Of a DNA stretch of 64,000 nt, positions 46,024-53,819 are shown in pieces (positions within the stretch are counted from its first letter, which is position 1; every line of letters begins with the position of its first letter). Both the position numbers and the translations under genes were made by a program. The DNA comes from an uncultured Rhodopila sp. (lineage in GTDB: Bacteria > Pseudomonadota > Alphaproteobacteria > Acetobacterales > Acetobacteraceae): the NCBI RefSeq assembly GCF_903915725.1, contig NZ_CAIWTY010000016.1:21695-85694 (forward strand), given 5' to 3'. The notes under the pieces were generated by a model. The model saw only the letters and a program-made list of their open reading frames with translations. It was not told the DNA's origin and searched no databases.

Positions 46024-46042
46024 CGTTAACGGCGCGTTAACG
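46024..46042. promoter_or_regulatory. Paired CGTTAACG words, candidate operator
   Basis: CGTTAACG at 46024-46031 and again at 46035-46042, an 11-bp repeat distance that puts both on one DNA face. It lies in the divergent region between the response regulator (ATG 45872) and DUF3597 (ATG 46151). OmpR-type regulators commonly bind direct repeats at this spacing. Confidence 0.35.
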
Positions 46043-46150
46043 CACTACTGCGTTTTTCATCTCATAGTAGTGTGGGTGCCGATTGCACAATCGTGTAGCC
46101 AACCCCGGCCGCGTGCCCTGAGCAGGCGGCTCATCGCATGGGAGAGACAG

Positions 46151-46534
46151 ATGAGTATTTTCGGGTCGATCATGGAGAAGATCTTTCATCCGGCCAACGC
46201 CGCGACGCCGGCGAGTGACGCGCCTGGCAGCGCTTCGGCCGCCGGCAGCGCGGCGGCGGCCACCGCCGGTTCGGTCGATGTCGAGCAGGTGCTGACCCAG
46301 TTGGCGTCGCAGAAGGGCGGTGGCGGAAACTGGCAGACGTCGATCGTCGATCTGCTCAAGCTGCTGGATCTCGATTCCAGCCTGAGCGCGCGCAAGGAGC
46401 TTGCGAACGAGATCAATGTCCATGCCGGCGCCGATGGCACTGCCGAACAGAACATTGCCCTGCATGCCGGCGTGTTGAAGAAGCTCGAGGAAAACGGCGG
46501 CAAGGTCCCCGATAGCCTGAAGGGGCACGCGTAG
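46151..46534 (+). CDS. DUF3597 domain protein
   Basis: A 127-residue cytoplasmic protein. MSIFGSIMEKIFHP is the usual start, an Ala/Ser-rich linker follows, and the helical core VDVEQVLTQLASQKGGGGNW then TSIVDLLKLLDLDSSLSARK matches DUF3597, a LysM-associated or stress-related family of unknown biochemical role. The ATG follows GGAGAGACAG directly and fits the family start; the frame upstream to 45941 is noncoding. Divergent from the OmpR-type regulator. Confidence 0.82.
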   Translation: MSIFGSIMEKIFHPANAATPASDAPGSASAAGSAAAATAGSVDVEQVLTQLASQKGGGGNWQTSIVDLLKLLDLDSSLSARKELANEINVHAGADGTAEQNIALHAGVLKKLEENGGKVPDSLKGHA

Positions 46535-46596
46535 CCCGCAACCGCCGGGTGGCGTGGTCCGGTTGACGGCCGCGCCGCTTGTGGTTTCAGGCATCG

Positions 46597-46677
46597 CTAT
46601 GCAACCAGGGGCAGCAAAGCGAGATAGGTTCCGAGCAGCGTGACAATCAGGACAGCCGCTTTAAGATAGGCGCGCAT
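46597..46677 (-). CDS. 26-residue membrane microprotein
   Basis: An ORF of 27 codons on the minus strand encoding one hydrophobic helix (MRAYLKAAVLIVTLLGTYLA, then a short LPLVA end) with Arg/Lys at the N-terminal side. The ATG at 46677 is preceded at eight bases by GGAG. The composition and the positive-inside start are typical of bacterial single-pass microproteins. No homologue can be named from memory. Confidence 0.42.
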   Translation of the reverse strand: MRAYLKAAVLIVTLLGTYLALLPLVA

Positions 46678-46924
46678 GGTAAATCTCCGTTTCCAGATCG
46701 CGACCATGCCTGACGGGGGGCAATGCTATCTGTGCCCCGGGGCACATCCGGAGACTTATTCCGGCGCTGTGTCCGATGCGGGGAAACGGTGGGGCATGAT
46801 TGTGGCGCCTGGGCGATAGCGAAGGCGCTCTCGCTTTCGTTACTTTAGGCAATATACCGGCGGTGTGCGTCTACCAGGACCATGGCGTGCACGCCGAATC
46901 AGGAACCTCGGCGGCGTCCGGCGC

Positions 46925-47812
46925 CTAGGGCTCCCCGGCGGCAAAGGTGTCGCATGACTTGAGGCTGCCGCCGCGCAATCCGATGGTCAGCCAGCGCACC
47001 CGTTGCGCCGACGATCCATGGGTGAAGCTGTCGGGCACGGCCATGCCGCGCGACTGCCGCTGCAGGCGGTCGTCGCCGATGGCGGCGGCGGTGTTGATCG
47101 CCTGACGCACATCATTGTCGTCGATATTGGCGTGCCGTTGGTTCATCCGGTTCGCCCACAGCCCGGCGAAGCAGTCGGCCATCAGCTCGGTTCGTACCGA
47201 TATCGCGTTGGCCGTCTCGTCATCGGGGGCCTTGGCCTGCATCGCCTGCACCTTGGGCAGGATGCCCAGCAGGTTCTGCACGTGGTGCCCGATCTCATGC
47301 GCGATGACGTAGGCATAGGCGAAGTCGCCGCCGCCGCCCATGCGCCGCTGCATGTCCTGGAAGAACAGCGTGTCGAGATAGACCTTGCGGTCGTTGGGGC
47401 AGTAGAACGGACCCATCGCCGAGCGCGCCGTCCCGCACGCCGAACCCGTCGCCCCCGAAAACAGCACCAGGATCGGCTTCTGGTAAGCGATGTTGGCCTG
47501 CTCCGGCAGCATTTGCGACCAGACATCCTCGGTTTCGCCGAGCACCTTGGCGACGAAAATGCCCTGCTTGTCGTCCGGCGCGCCCGTCGGCCGGCTGCTT
47601 TGCTGGCTGACGGGCGAGCCGCCACCGCCGGCCACCAGCTGCGCCCCGTTGATCAGCACGGCGGGATTGATGCCGAAGAGCCAGCCAAGCAGGGTCAGAA
47701 CGAGGATCGTGCCGATACCCAGGCCGCCGCGGCCGCCCGGGAAGCCACCGCCCCCACCTTGGCCGCGGCGATCGTCGACATTGCTCGAAGCCCTGAGATC
47801 GTCGTCCCGCAT
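46925..47812 (-). CDS. YpfJ-type putative neutral zinc metallopeptidase
   Basis: A 295-residue membrane-anchored zincin. One hydrophobic helix near residues 31-50 (LGIGTILVLTLLGWLFGI) follows a Gly-rich N-terminus. The HExxH zinc motif is AYVIAHEIGHHVQNLLGI (about residue 170), with the third ligand probably Glu in RTELMADCFAGLWA. The family-typical VYLDTLFFQDMQRR and the C-terminal SHGSS-like TDSFTHGSSAQRVRW segments are present. The catalytic domain probably faces the periplasm; the physiological substrate is unknown. Confidence 0.87.
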   Translation of the reverse strand: MRDDDLRASSNVDDRRGQGGGGGFPGGRGGLGIGTILVLTLLGWLFGINPAVLINGAQLVAGGGGSPVSQQSSRPTGAPDDKQGIFVAKVLGETEDVWSQMLPEQANIAYQKPILVLFSGATGSACGTARSAMGPFYCPNDRKVYLDTLFFQDMQRRMGGGGDFAYAYVIAHEIGHHVQNLLGILPKVQAMQAKAPDDETANAISVRTELMADCFAGLWANRMNQRHANIDDNDVRQAINTAAAIGDDRLQRQSRGMAVPDSFTHGSSAQRVRWLTIGLRGGSLKSCDTFAAGEP

Positions 47813-47887
47813 GACCGTTCCCCCGTGCAGAGTGCCATGCTTGCCCGGTTTGGTTCGGCTTGATGAGTAACGACAGCGTGGGATCTT

Positions 47888-48949
47888 CTATGCGCGGCGC
47901 GGATGCTCCAGGAAGAAGCGCAGCATCTCCTTGGTTGCGTCGGGTCCCTTCGGATCGGTGAAAGATCCCGCCGGGTGGCCGCCGGACCAGGCATGGCCGG
48001 CGCCGTGCACGGTCCATTGCTCGATCGCGGCGTGCCCCCCCGCATCCGTCGTGACGGTGCGGGTGTAGCGATATCCGCCGGGGTCCTGGCCTTCCCGGGT
48101 ATGCGTCCTGAGGGACACGCCTCGCGCGGCCTGCGCCGCAACGGCATCTCCGTTGCGCGGGTTGACCGTGGTGTCGCGGTCGCCATGAAACACGATCACC
48201 GGGACGTGCCGCGTCGCCGGAGCGCCCGCACTGCCGTGCTGCATGGCGGCCAAGGCGGATTTCATATCGCGCGCGGCGCCGCAGGCCAGGCCCGAGTGAA
48301 CGCCGACAGCGGCATACAGGTCTGGATAGGTGTTGCCCATGACCGAGGCGGCGGCTCCGCCGGCGGACAGCCCGGCGATATAGACCCGCCGCGGATCGAC
48401 GGCGTAGTCGCGCATGATCTCGCGGGTTATTCCGGCGATCAGCGACGGCTCGCCGGCGTCGCGCTGCTGGTCCGCGGGCTTGAACCAGTTCCAGCACTTC
48501 TGCATGTTGGCTTTGCGCGTTTGGCCGGGATAGGCGACGAGGCAGACCGCGCCGTCCGCGGCTGCGTTCATGCCCGTGCCGGCGGCGAAGTCGTCAGGCG
48601 ATTGCGTGCAGCCATGCAGCATGACGATCAACGGCACTTTTTGGCCGCGGTAACCATGCGGGACGTACAGTTTGTAAGAACGGGTGCCGAACGCATTGGT
48701 GAAGGATTTATCCAGGAACTGCCCGGCCTGCGACGGGCCGACATCCGGCGCGGGCGGCGGTTCGCCGGGCAGGTGACGCTTCAGCCAATCCCCGGCGCGG
48801 GATAGAATCCCGGCCGCTTCGCCGGTGTCTGGGGCAGGCGCGGCGTGCCCGTTGAGCAGGCGCTGCAGCACCGCGGTTGCCTCCTTCAACTGCCCGGCTT
48901 TGGTCAGCCGGGCGGCTTCGAGCATCTCCGGCGGCAGGATCTTGTTCAT
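47888..48949 (-). CDS. PHB depolymerase family esterase
   Basis: A 353-residue alpha/beta hydrolase of the LpqC/poly(3-hydroxybutyrate) depolymerase family. The oxyanion-hole motif is VMLHGCTQSPDDFA, the nucleophile elbow GLSAGGAAA (Gly-x-Ser-x-Gly), the acid lies near FHGDRDTTVNP and the His in VHGAGHAWSGG. The N-terminal MNKILPPEMLEAARLTKAGQ helical segment is standard for the intracellular-type family. The ATG at 48949 was preferred over the TTG at 48973, which overlaps the upstream stop codon. Next to a CopG-like regulator on the same strand. Confidence 0.87.
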   Translation of the reverse strand: MNKILPPEMLEAARLTKAGQLKEATAVLQRLLNGHAAPAPDTGEAAGILSRAGDWLKRHLPGEPPPAPDVGPSQAGQFLDKSFTNAFGTRSYKLYVPHGYRGQKVPLIVMLHGCTQSPDDFAAGTGMNAAADGAVCLVAYPGQTRKANMQKCWNWFKPADQQRDAGEPSLIAGITREIMRDYAVDPRRVYIAGLSAGGAAASVMGNTYPDLYAAVGVHSGLACGAARDMKSALAAMQHGSAGAPATRHVPVIVFHGDRDTTVNPRNGDAVAAQAARGVSLRTHTREGQDPGGYRYTRTVTTDAGGHAAIEQWTVHGAGHAWSGGHPAGSFTDPKGPDATKEMLRFFLEHPRRA

Positions 48950-48969
48950 CAAATGCGCTTTCAGTTGTC

Positions 48970-49398
48970 TCAATGCAGCCGATCGGCCAGCGCCGCGCGG
49001 ACTTCGGGTGTGGCGTGCAGGGCGCCGAGCACGGTGACGGAGGCGATCGCCGCGCGCGCCAGTTCGGGGGTCACGTCGCTGGCGATGCTGGCCAGTCCGA
49101 GCACCTTGATCTCCAGCCGGTGTCCGGCATCACAGGCTGCTTCGAGATCCGCGCGGCTGAAATGGCGCAGCCCGAGGTCGAGCACCTTCCGCGTCACGGA
49201 CTGGGTGACGACGTCGGCGTGACGATCGAGCTGGTTGCGGATCGCCGTGCGGATGAAGTCGGTGCGGTTGGAGTAGAAGCCGTCCTGCACCATCAGGTCG
49301 ATGCGGCCGAGATCGACGAAGCCCAGATTGATGGTGATCTTCTCGCTGTCGGCGACCCGCTGGCGGGTCTCGGGCGTTAGGTTGTTCAGGTTTGCCAT
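48970..49398 (-). CDS. CopG/ribbon-helix-helix family protein
   Basis: A 142-residue protein with an N-terminal ribbon-helix-helix-like segment: EKITINLGFVDLGRIDLMVQ then GFYSNRTDFIRTAIRNQL, the pattern of CopG-type DNA-binding proteins. A C-terminal helical region of about 70 residues follows (VTPELARAAIASVTVLGALH). It precedes the PHB depolymerase by 20 bases and may regulate it, as CopG-like proteins are often found ahead of this esterase (context inference). Start at the ATG 49398. Confidence 0.75.
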   Translation of the reverse strand: MANLNNLTPETRQRVADSEKITINLGFVDLGRIDLMVQDGFYSNRTDFIRTAIRNQLDRHADVVTQSVTRKVLDLGLRHFSRADLEAACDAGHRLEIKVLGLASIASDVTPELARAAIASVTVLGALHATPEVRAALADRLH

Positions 49399-49559
49399 CC
49401 GATTACCATCCACATGGATTGCATATGGAGGGCTGCGCGGGCCAATCAAGGGAGAAGCCGCTCCCGGTTCCGTGTACCACCAGGAGTTTTGTTGCAAAGC
49501 CCGGTGCTTCGGCGTTGCTCCGCTCCGCCAGGCGTTTCCTACCGGCAGCAGGAGATACG

Positions 49560-50717
49560 ATGAAAACCAGACAGTCCCTCGCGCGGATGCTCCGCGCCTT
49601 GCCCGTGCTCGCTGGTGCCGTCCTGGCGCTGCCAGCACTGGTCGAAGCGGCTCCGCCCGCGCTGCCGACGCTCCTGCCGGCCGGACCCCTCAGCACCAAA
49701 GGCAACCAGATCGTCGATCAGCACGGCCGCAACGTGCGGCTCGCCTGCGTCGGCTGGAACGAGGTCAACTCGCATATCCTGTTCGAGATCCAGACCCGCC
49801 TGATGGCCTCGCACGGCTTCAACTGCATCCGGTTCTCCTGGGTCAACGCCACGATGGAGGAGAACCTCAGGCAGATCGATTTCATCGCCAAGGCGGCGGC
49901 GAGTGCAGGCCTGCGGCTGATCCTCGACAACCATACCAACGAGCCGGGGCACAACGACCGCGACAATTGGGGCGCGCAGCAGCGGAACGGACTGTGGTAC
50001 GACAAGGGCGGCGCGTCGGACGGCACCGACGGCGGCGGCAACCGCGGCACCACCACCGACACGAAGTTCATCAAGGACTGGGAGGCGGTGGCGCGGCACT
50101 TCGCCGGCAACCAGACGATCATCGGCTATGACCTGCGGAACGAACCGCTCGACCTGCCGGGCATGAGCGTCTGGGGCGGCGGTTCGGACCGGGACATCCG
50201 CCTGATGTACCTGCGCGCCGGGAATGTGATCCTGTCGGTCGATCCGGACAAGCTGATCATCGTGGAGCCGCCGAATGGCGACTGCCGCGGCGTGCGGAAC
50301 GACCCGCTGACCTACGATGTGCCGGGCAAGCTGGTTTACTCGGTGCACGAATATCCCGCCGAGATCAGCGGCCAGAAGGTCGATTCCGGACCGGGGCTGA
50401 TCAAGCGGATGAACGCGTTCTGGGGCTGGATGGTCAACGAGAACGTGGCGCCGGTGTTCGTCGGTGAAATGGGGGCCTCGATGTCCAGCCCGGACAGCAA
50501 GGCCTGGGCGGCGACCGTCGTGCCGTATTTCAACGGCACCGGCCCGGATGGCCTGAAAATCGGCGAAGGCGGACAGGGTGTCTCGACCGATTGGTGGGCC
50601 TGGGGCAATCTGGAGGGACAGAATCCGAACGGCACGTTGGAACCCGACTGGAAGACCCCGCGGCCGGAGCAAGAGGCGGTGTATGCGAAGCTTCGGCAAA
50701 GGCCGCTTGGGGAATAG
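49560..50717 (+). CDS. Glycoside hydrolase family 5 (cellulase-type) protein
   Basis: A 385-residue secreted GH5 enzyme. A signal peptide covers residues 1-30 (LRALPVLAGAVLALPALVEA). The TIM barrel shows VGWNEVNSHILF, RFSWVN, a substrate-cleft His in ILDNHTNEPG, the acid/base Glu195 in YDLRNEPLDLPG and the nucleophile Glu303 in VFVGEMGAS. Probable substrate: beta-1,4-glucan or a related beta-glycan, in the periplasm or outside. AGGAGA lies five bases before the ATG at 49560. No carbohydrate-binding module is present, and no cellulose synthase operon is next to it. Confidence 0.87.
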   Translation: MKTRQSLARMLRALPVLAGAVLALPALVEAAPPALPTLLPAGPLSTKGNQIVDQHGRNVRLACVGWNEVNSHILFEIQTRLMASHGFNCIRFSWVNATMEENLRQIDFIAKAAASAGLRLILDNHTNEPGHNDRDNWGAQQRNGLWYDKGGASDGTDGGGNRGTTTDTKFIKDWEAVARHFAGNQTIIGYDLRNEPLDLPGMSVWGGGSDRDIRLMYLRAGNVILSVDPDKLIIVEPPNGDCRGVRNDPLTYDVPGKLVYSVHEYPAEISGQKVDSGPGLIKRMNAFWGWMVNENVAPVFVGEMGASMSSPDSKAWAATVVPYFNGTGPDGLKIGEGGQGVSTDWWAWGNLEGQNPNGTLEPDWKTPRPEQEAVYAKLRQRPLGE

Positions 50718-50788
50718 CGGGAGGCCTGAAACCTCATCCTTCTCCGTCATGGCGCGGCGCCGGTCCGGGCCATGACGCCGCACCGCGC

Positions 50789-51742
50789 ATGAAGTTCCTG
50801 CGCAACACCGACGAACTGGTCGGGCTTCTGGTGGTGACCTGCATCGGCTTGTTCATCGCCGGCGCGCTGCACGCCGGGCTGCTCAGCGACTGGTTCAGAC
50901 ATACTAACGAACTGCGCATCATGCTGCCCGAGACCGGCAGCCAGGGGCTGGCGTCCGGCGCCGACATCGAGGTGCTCGGCACCCGCGTGGGCAGTGTCCG
51001 CCGCATCGTCGTCGATCCCAGCCAGCGCATGTACGCCGAAGGCGAACTGGAGCAGCAGGCGGCCGGATACATCCGCCGCGACAGCAAGGCGGTGGTGAAA
51101 AAACGGTTCGGCCTCGCCGGAGCCGCGTTCGTCGACATAACCCGCGGCAAGGGCACCGAACTGGATTGGCATTTTGCCGTCATCGACGCGGTGACCGAGC
51201 GCGACCCGACCGAGAATATCGGTGCCCTGGTCGATGAGGTGAAAAAGAAGATCTTCCCCATCCTCGACGATGCCGGACGCGCCATGCGCGCCCTGGCGGA
51301 TACGGCGCAGGGGATCGAAGAGGGCAAGGGCAATGTCGGGCGGCTGATGAAGGACGAGGAGATCTCGAAGCAGCTGACCCTGATGCTGGCCAACCTGAAG
51401 ACCGCGACCGAGCAACTGAATGCGACTTTAGCGCAGGTCCAGACCGTGACGGCGTCCGTATCGCAGCCCGATGGGGTGCCCGCCCTGCTGCACCGCGCCG
51501 ACGCGGCGCTGGCTTCCGTGCAGGCGGCGACGCGCGACCTCGCCAAGGCAACGCCCCGGCTTCCCGCGATCACCCGTAACGCCGAGACCACGACCGCGGA
51601 TCTGCCGGCTCTGCTGGCGCAGTCGCAGCAGACCGCGGCGGAACTGGAGAAGCTGCTTACCCAGTTGCGCAACACCTGGCCACTGTCCGGTTCCGCCGTG
51701 CCGGAAAACCGCCGCCTGCCACCGAGCGAGGTCAGGCCGTGA
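50789..51742 (+). CDS. MlaD/Mce family protein (ABC-type lipid transport substrate-binding)
   Basis: A 317-residue membrane-anchored protein. One N-terminal helix (ELVGLLVVTCIGLFIAGALH) is followed by a MlaD/MCE domain at about residues 40-120 (GLASGADIEVLGTRVGSVRRI) and then a long helical region with coiled-coil character (LTLMLANLKTATEQLNATLA; AELEKLLTQLRNTW). Such proteins form periplasmic barrels or needles that move lipids between membranes. The MlaE/MlaF permease and ATPase genes are not in the window. It overlaps the next gene by four bases (GTGA), indicating co-translation with the lipoprotein. Confidence 0.82.
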   Translation: MKFLRNTDELVGLLVVTCIGLFIAGALHAGLLSDWFRHTNELRIMLPETGSQGLASGADIEVLGTRVGSVRRIVVDPSQRMYAEGELEQQAAGYIRRDSKAVVKKRFGLAGAAFVDITRGKGTELDWHFAVIDAVTERDPTENIGALVDEVKKKIFPILDDAGRAMRALADTAQGIEEGKGNVGRLMKDEEISKQLTLMLANLKTATEQLNATLAQVQTVTASVSQPDGVPALLHRADAALASVQAATRDLAKATPRLPAITRNAETTTADLPALLAQSQQTAAELEKLLTQLRNTWPLSGSAVPENRRLPPSEVRP

Positions 51743-52560
51743 GGCGATGTCTGGTGCTGATTGCACTCTTGGCCGGGTGCAGTTCGCCGCCCAAAGGGCC
51801 GCCGGACGATGCCGCCCTGGCCCGGTTAGGCCACGCCGGCGACATCGCGTTCAATCTGGAGAAGCCGGCGCAGGCGGCCGAGCAATACCGCGCGGCGTTG
51901 CAAAGGGCGCGCACCCGCGACGATGCCGCGGCCATCGCTGATGCCGGCTTCAACCTGGCGACCGCACAGTTGCGGGCCGGCCAGACGCAGGCCGCACTGG
52001 AAACCGCGCATCAGCTTCAGGCCGAACTGGCGCGGCGGGGCATCCTGGATCCGGCGTTCGATCTGGTCATCGCCACCGCGCTGTTCCGGCTGAACGATCT
52101 TGCCGCGGCGGACGAGACCGCAGCGACCCTGACCGCCAGCGGAGACCCCGCCATGGCCAACGCCGCCTGGTTCCTGCGCGGCCTCATCGCCGACACCAAA
52201 GCCGATCGGCCGGGGCTGGAGAAGGCGGCGGGGTCGCTGACGAAGACGGCGGATGCGGCGGACATCGATGAGCTCCAGGCCCGGATAGCGCATGATCCGG
52301 CCCTGGCCATGCATGCGGCCGATGTGCGCCGGACCGCGCTGGACTACCGCGGCATGGCGCGGTGCCTGGCGCTGGCGGCGCAATACACCCGGGACCCGGC
52401 ATCGGCCGCGGACCTCTATTTGCGCGCCGGGCGCAGCGCCGCTGCCATGGGCGAGACCGCGCAGGCCCGCATCTGGCTGACGGCCGCGCGCGATCAGGCA
52501 ACCGATGCCTGGCTTCGGCAGGACGCCGATCAGGAGTTGCAGCATTTGGCCGGACCGTGA
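51739..52560 (+). CDS. TPR-like lipoprotein, partner of the MlaD-type protein
   Basis: A 273-residue lipoprotein beginning at a GTG that overlaps the upstream stop. The lipobox is ALLAGC (residues 9-14). The mature protein is all-helical with TPR-like pairs (AGDIAFNLEKPAQAAEQYRA; AIADAGFNLATAQLRAGQTQ; ASAADLYLRAGRSAAAMGET). It may help assemble or anchor the Mce protein in the outer membrane (inference from coupling). No enzymatic motif. Confidence 0.75.
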   Translation: MRRCLVLIALLAGCSSPPKGPPDDAALARLGHAGDIAFNLEKPAQAAEQYRAALQRARTRDDAAAIADAGFNLATAQLRAGQTQAALETAHQLQAELARRGILDPAFDLVIATALFRLNDLAAADETAATLTASGDPAMANAAWFLRGLIADTKADRPGLEKAAGSLTKTADAADIDELQARIAHDPALAMHAADVRRTALDYRGMARCLALAAQYTRDPASAADLYLRAGRSAAAMGETAQARIWLTAARDQATDAWLRQDADQELQHLAGP

Positions 52561-52585
52561 CCGCGGAAGCGGTATCTCCGAACGG

Positions 52586-53416
52586 CTATTGCCAGCGCGT
52601 GCGTTTGTTAACCTCCCGGATCAGGCGCCGCCGGATCCGGCGGGTCAGGCGGCGGTCCGGCTGCGGCGCCTCGACCCGTTCCACCTTCGCGCGGTAATCG
52701 GCGCCAAACAACACCGGATGATAGATCGTTACAAGATCGGAGCGCATGTGCAGATTGTCGCCGTCGAGCGGCTTCCAGAACGAGAGCGTGTCTGCATCGT
52801 AAAGTGTCGAGCCGAAATCGTTCAGATCCCGGCAAATCATATCCGGATTGTTTTTCAGCAGTGTGGCCACGAAGCTTTCGTCATTCGGCCAGTCGCGCTG
52901 CCGGCGCTCGTTGCGGGACAGCAGCACGCGTTTGGCCGACAGGTAGTCGATGGCGCGCGCGGAAACCCGAACCAGGGGAAATATGCAGCGATAAACCGCC
53001 AGACCGCGCTCCGCGACCATGAATTCCCAGAAATAAGTCCGATCCGCCGCGCGCAGATCGGCCACCAAAAGATCCGCGCTGGTATCGGAGCGGAACATTC
53101 CGAAGAACGCCGCCGAACCGGCTCCGCCGAAGCGCACGTCGGGCTCGATAATCCAGAAGAACGGCTCGTCCGGGAAACGTGCGCGCGCGAGGTAGAGGCC
53201 GTAGTCTCCGCATCGCCATCCCACATCATCGGGACAATACAGCCCGATTTGCTCGCAAGCCGGAACGGTCAGGCTCACCTTCGGCCAAGGGGCCGTGTCC
53301 ACGTCTCCGAATCTTTCATCGACGACGCAGGCGAATCGATCGCCGCAACCGGCCGCCAGTTCTTCAGCGAACCGGCGATTGAGCGGCCCGAGGTCGCGAA
53401 TTCTGAAAAGTATCAT
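52586..53416 (-). CDS. Putative GT-A-fold glycosyltransferase-like protein
   Basis: A 276-residue soluble protein. The segment YGLYLARARFPDEPFFWIIE followed by PDVRF resembles the DxD-type metal site region of GT-A glycosyltransferases, with EPD in place of DxD. MILFRIRDLGPLNRRFAEEL and a C-terminal basic tail (RRIRRRLIREVNKRTRW) frame it. The likely role is glycan transfer in the cytoplasm or membrane periphery, but the family assignment is weak; DUF3405-like proteins are an alternative. The ATG at 53416 starts the recognisable part. Confidence 0.55.
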   Translation of the reverse strand: MILFRIRDLGPLNRRFAEELAAGCGDRFACVVDERFGDVDTAPWPKVSLTVPACEQIGLYCPDDVGWRCGDYGLYLARARFPDEPFFWIIEPDVRFGGAGSAAFFGMFRSDTSADLLVADLRAADRTYFWEFMVAERGLAVYRCIFPLVRVSARAIDYLSAKRVLLSRNERRQRDWPNDESFVATLLKNNPDMICRDLNDFGSTLYDADTLSFWKPLDGDNLHMRSDLVTIYHPVLFGADYRAKVERVEAPQPDRRLTRRIRRRLIREVNKRTRWQ

Positions 53417-53819
53417 TGCAAACTGCCAAAAAATAACACGTCGTACGTGTAATGTCTTATACCAACCGGCGATGACGTTGACTCTCCGGCGCAGCCACCC
53501 CGTCATGCCGAAGGAGGTCGGCATCCGCACCTTTTCCCTGTCTAAACAAAGGCGTGGCGGGCCTGCGCCCACCATGACGATACGGGCGGCCTGCCAACCG
53601 GTCCAAGTCAACGCCGGCTGGTATTAGTCGTAGCGTGGCCAAAGCCGCCCGATTCCAGAACGGAAACCGAATGATCGGGCACTCGACGGATTTTTGTATT
53701 CTGTGCAACTACAACTGGTCGAAACGATCCCCGTGTTCGCCTTGGCCGCTCAAAGGCCGGCGGATTGGCCTGCCACGCCTAAACAGGTATAAAATCCGAT
53801 AGTAACGGAAAGGTTAGCC
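53417..53819. other. Intergenic region around repeat copy C
   Basis: The 403 bases between the GT-like gene (leftward) and the CoA-transferase gene (rightward). Most of it is repeat copy C. The remaining 53624-53819 is unremarkable and probably includes the promoter of the CoA-transferase gene, whose ribosome binding site GGAAAGG lies about 10 bases before the ATG. Confidence 0.4.
53460..53623. repeat. MITE-like repeat copy C, complete with terminal inverted repeats
   Basis: A 164-bp noncoding element. The left end TACCAACCGGCGATGACGTT (from 53460) and the right end (53601-53623, reading ACGCCGGCTGGTA at its tip) are complementary over 23 bp with about 19 matches. The interior has the CCGTCATGCCGAAGGAGGTC / GGCATCCGCACC core and AAGGCGTGGCGGGC shared with copies A and D, and CCTGCCAACCGGTC near the right end. 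No coding capacity. Confidence 0.75.

Noticed and set aside
52505..53452. A 315-codon rightward frame opposite the GT-like gene
   Set aside because: It has no motif, begins inside the lipoprotein gene in another frame and runs into the repeat region; the leftward frame has better protein character.
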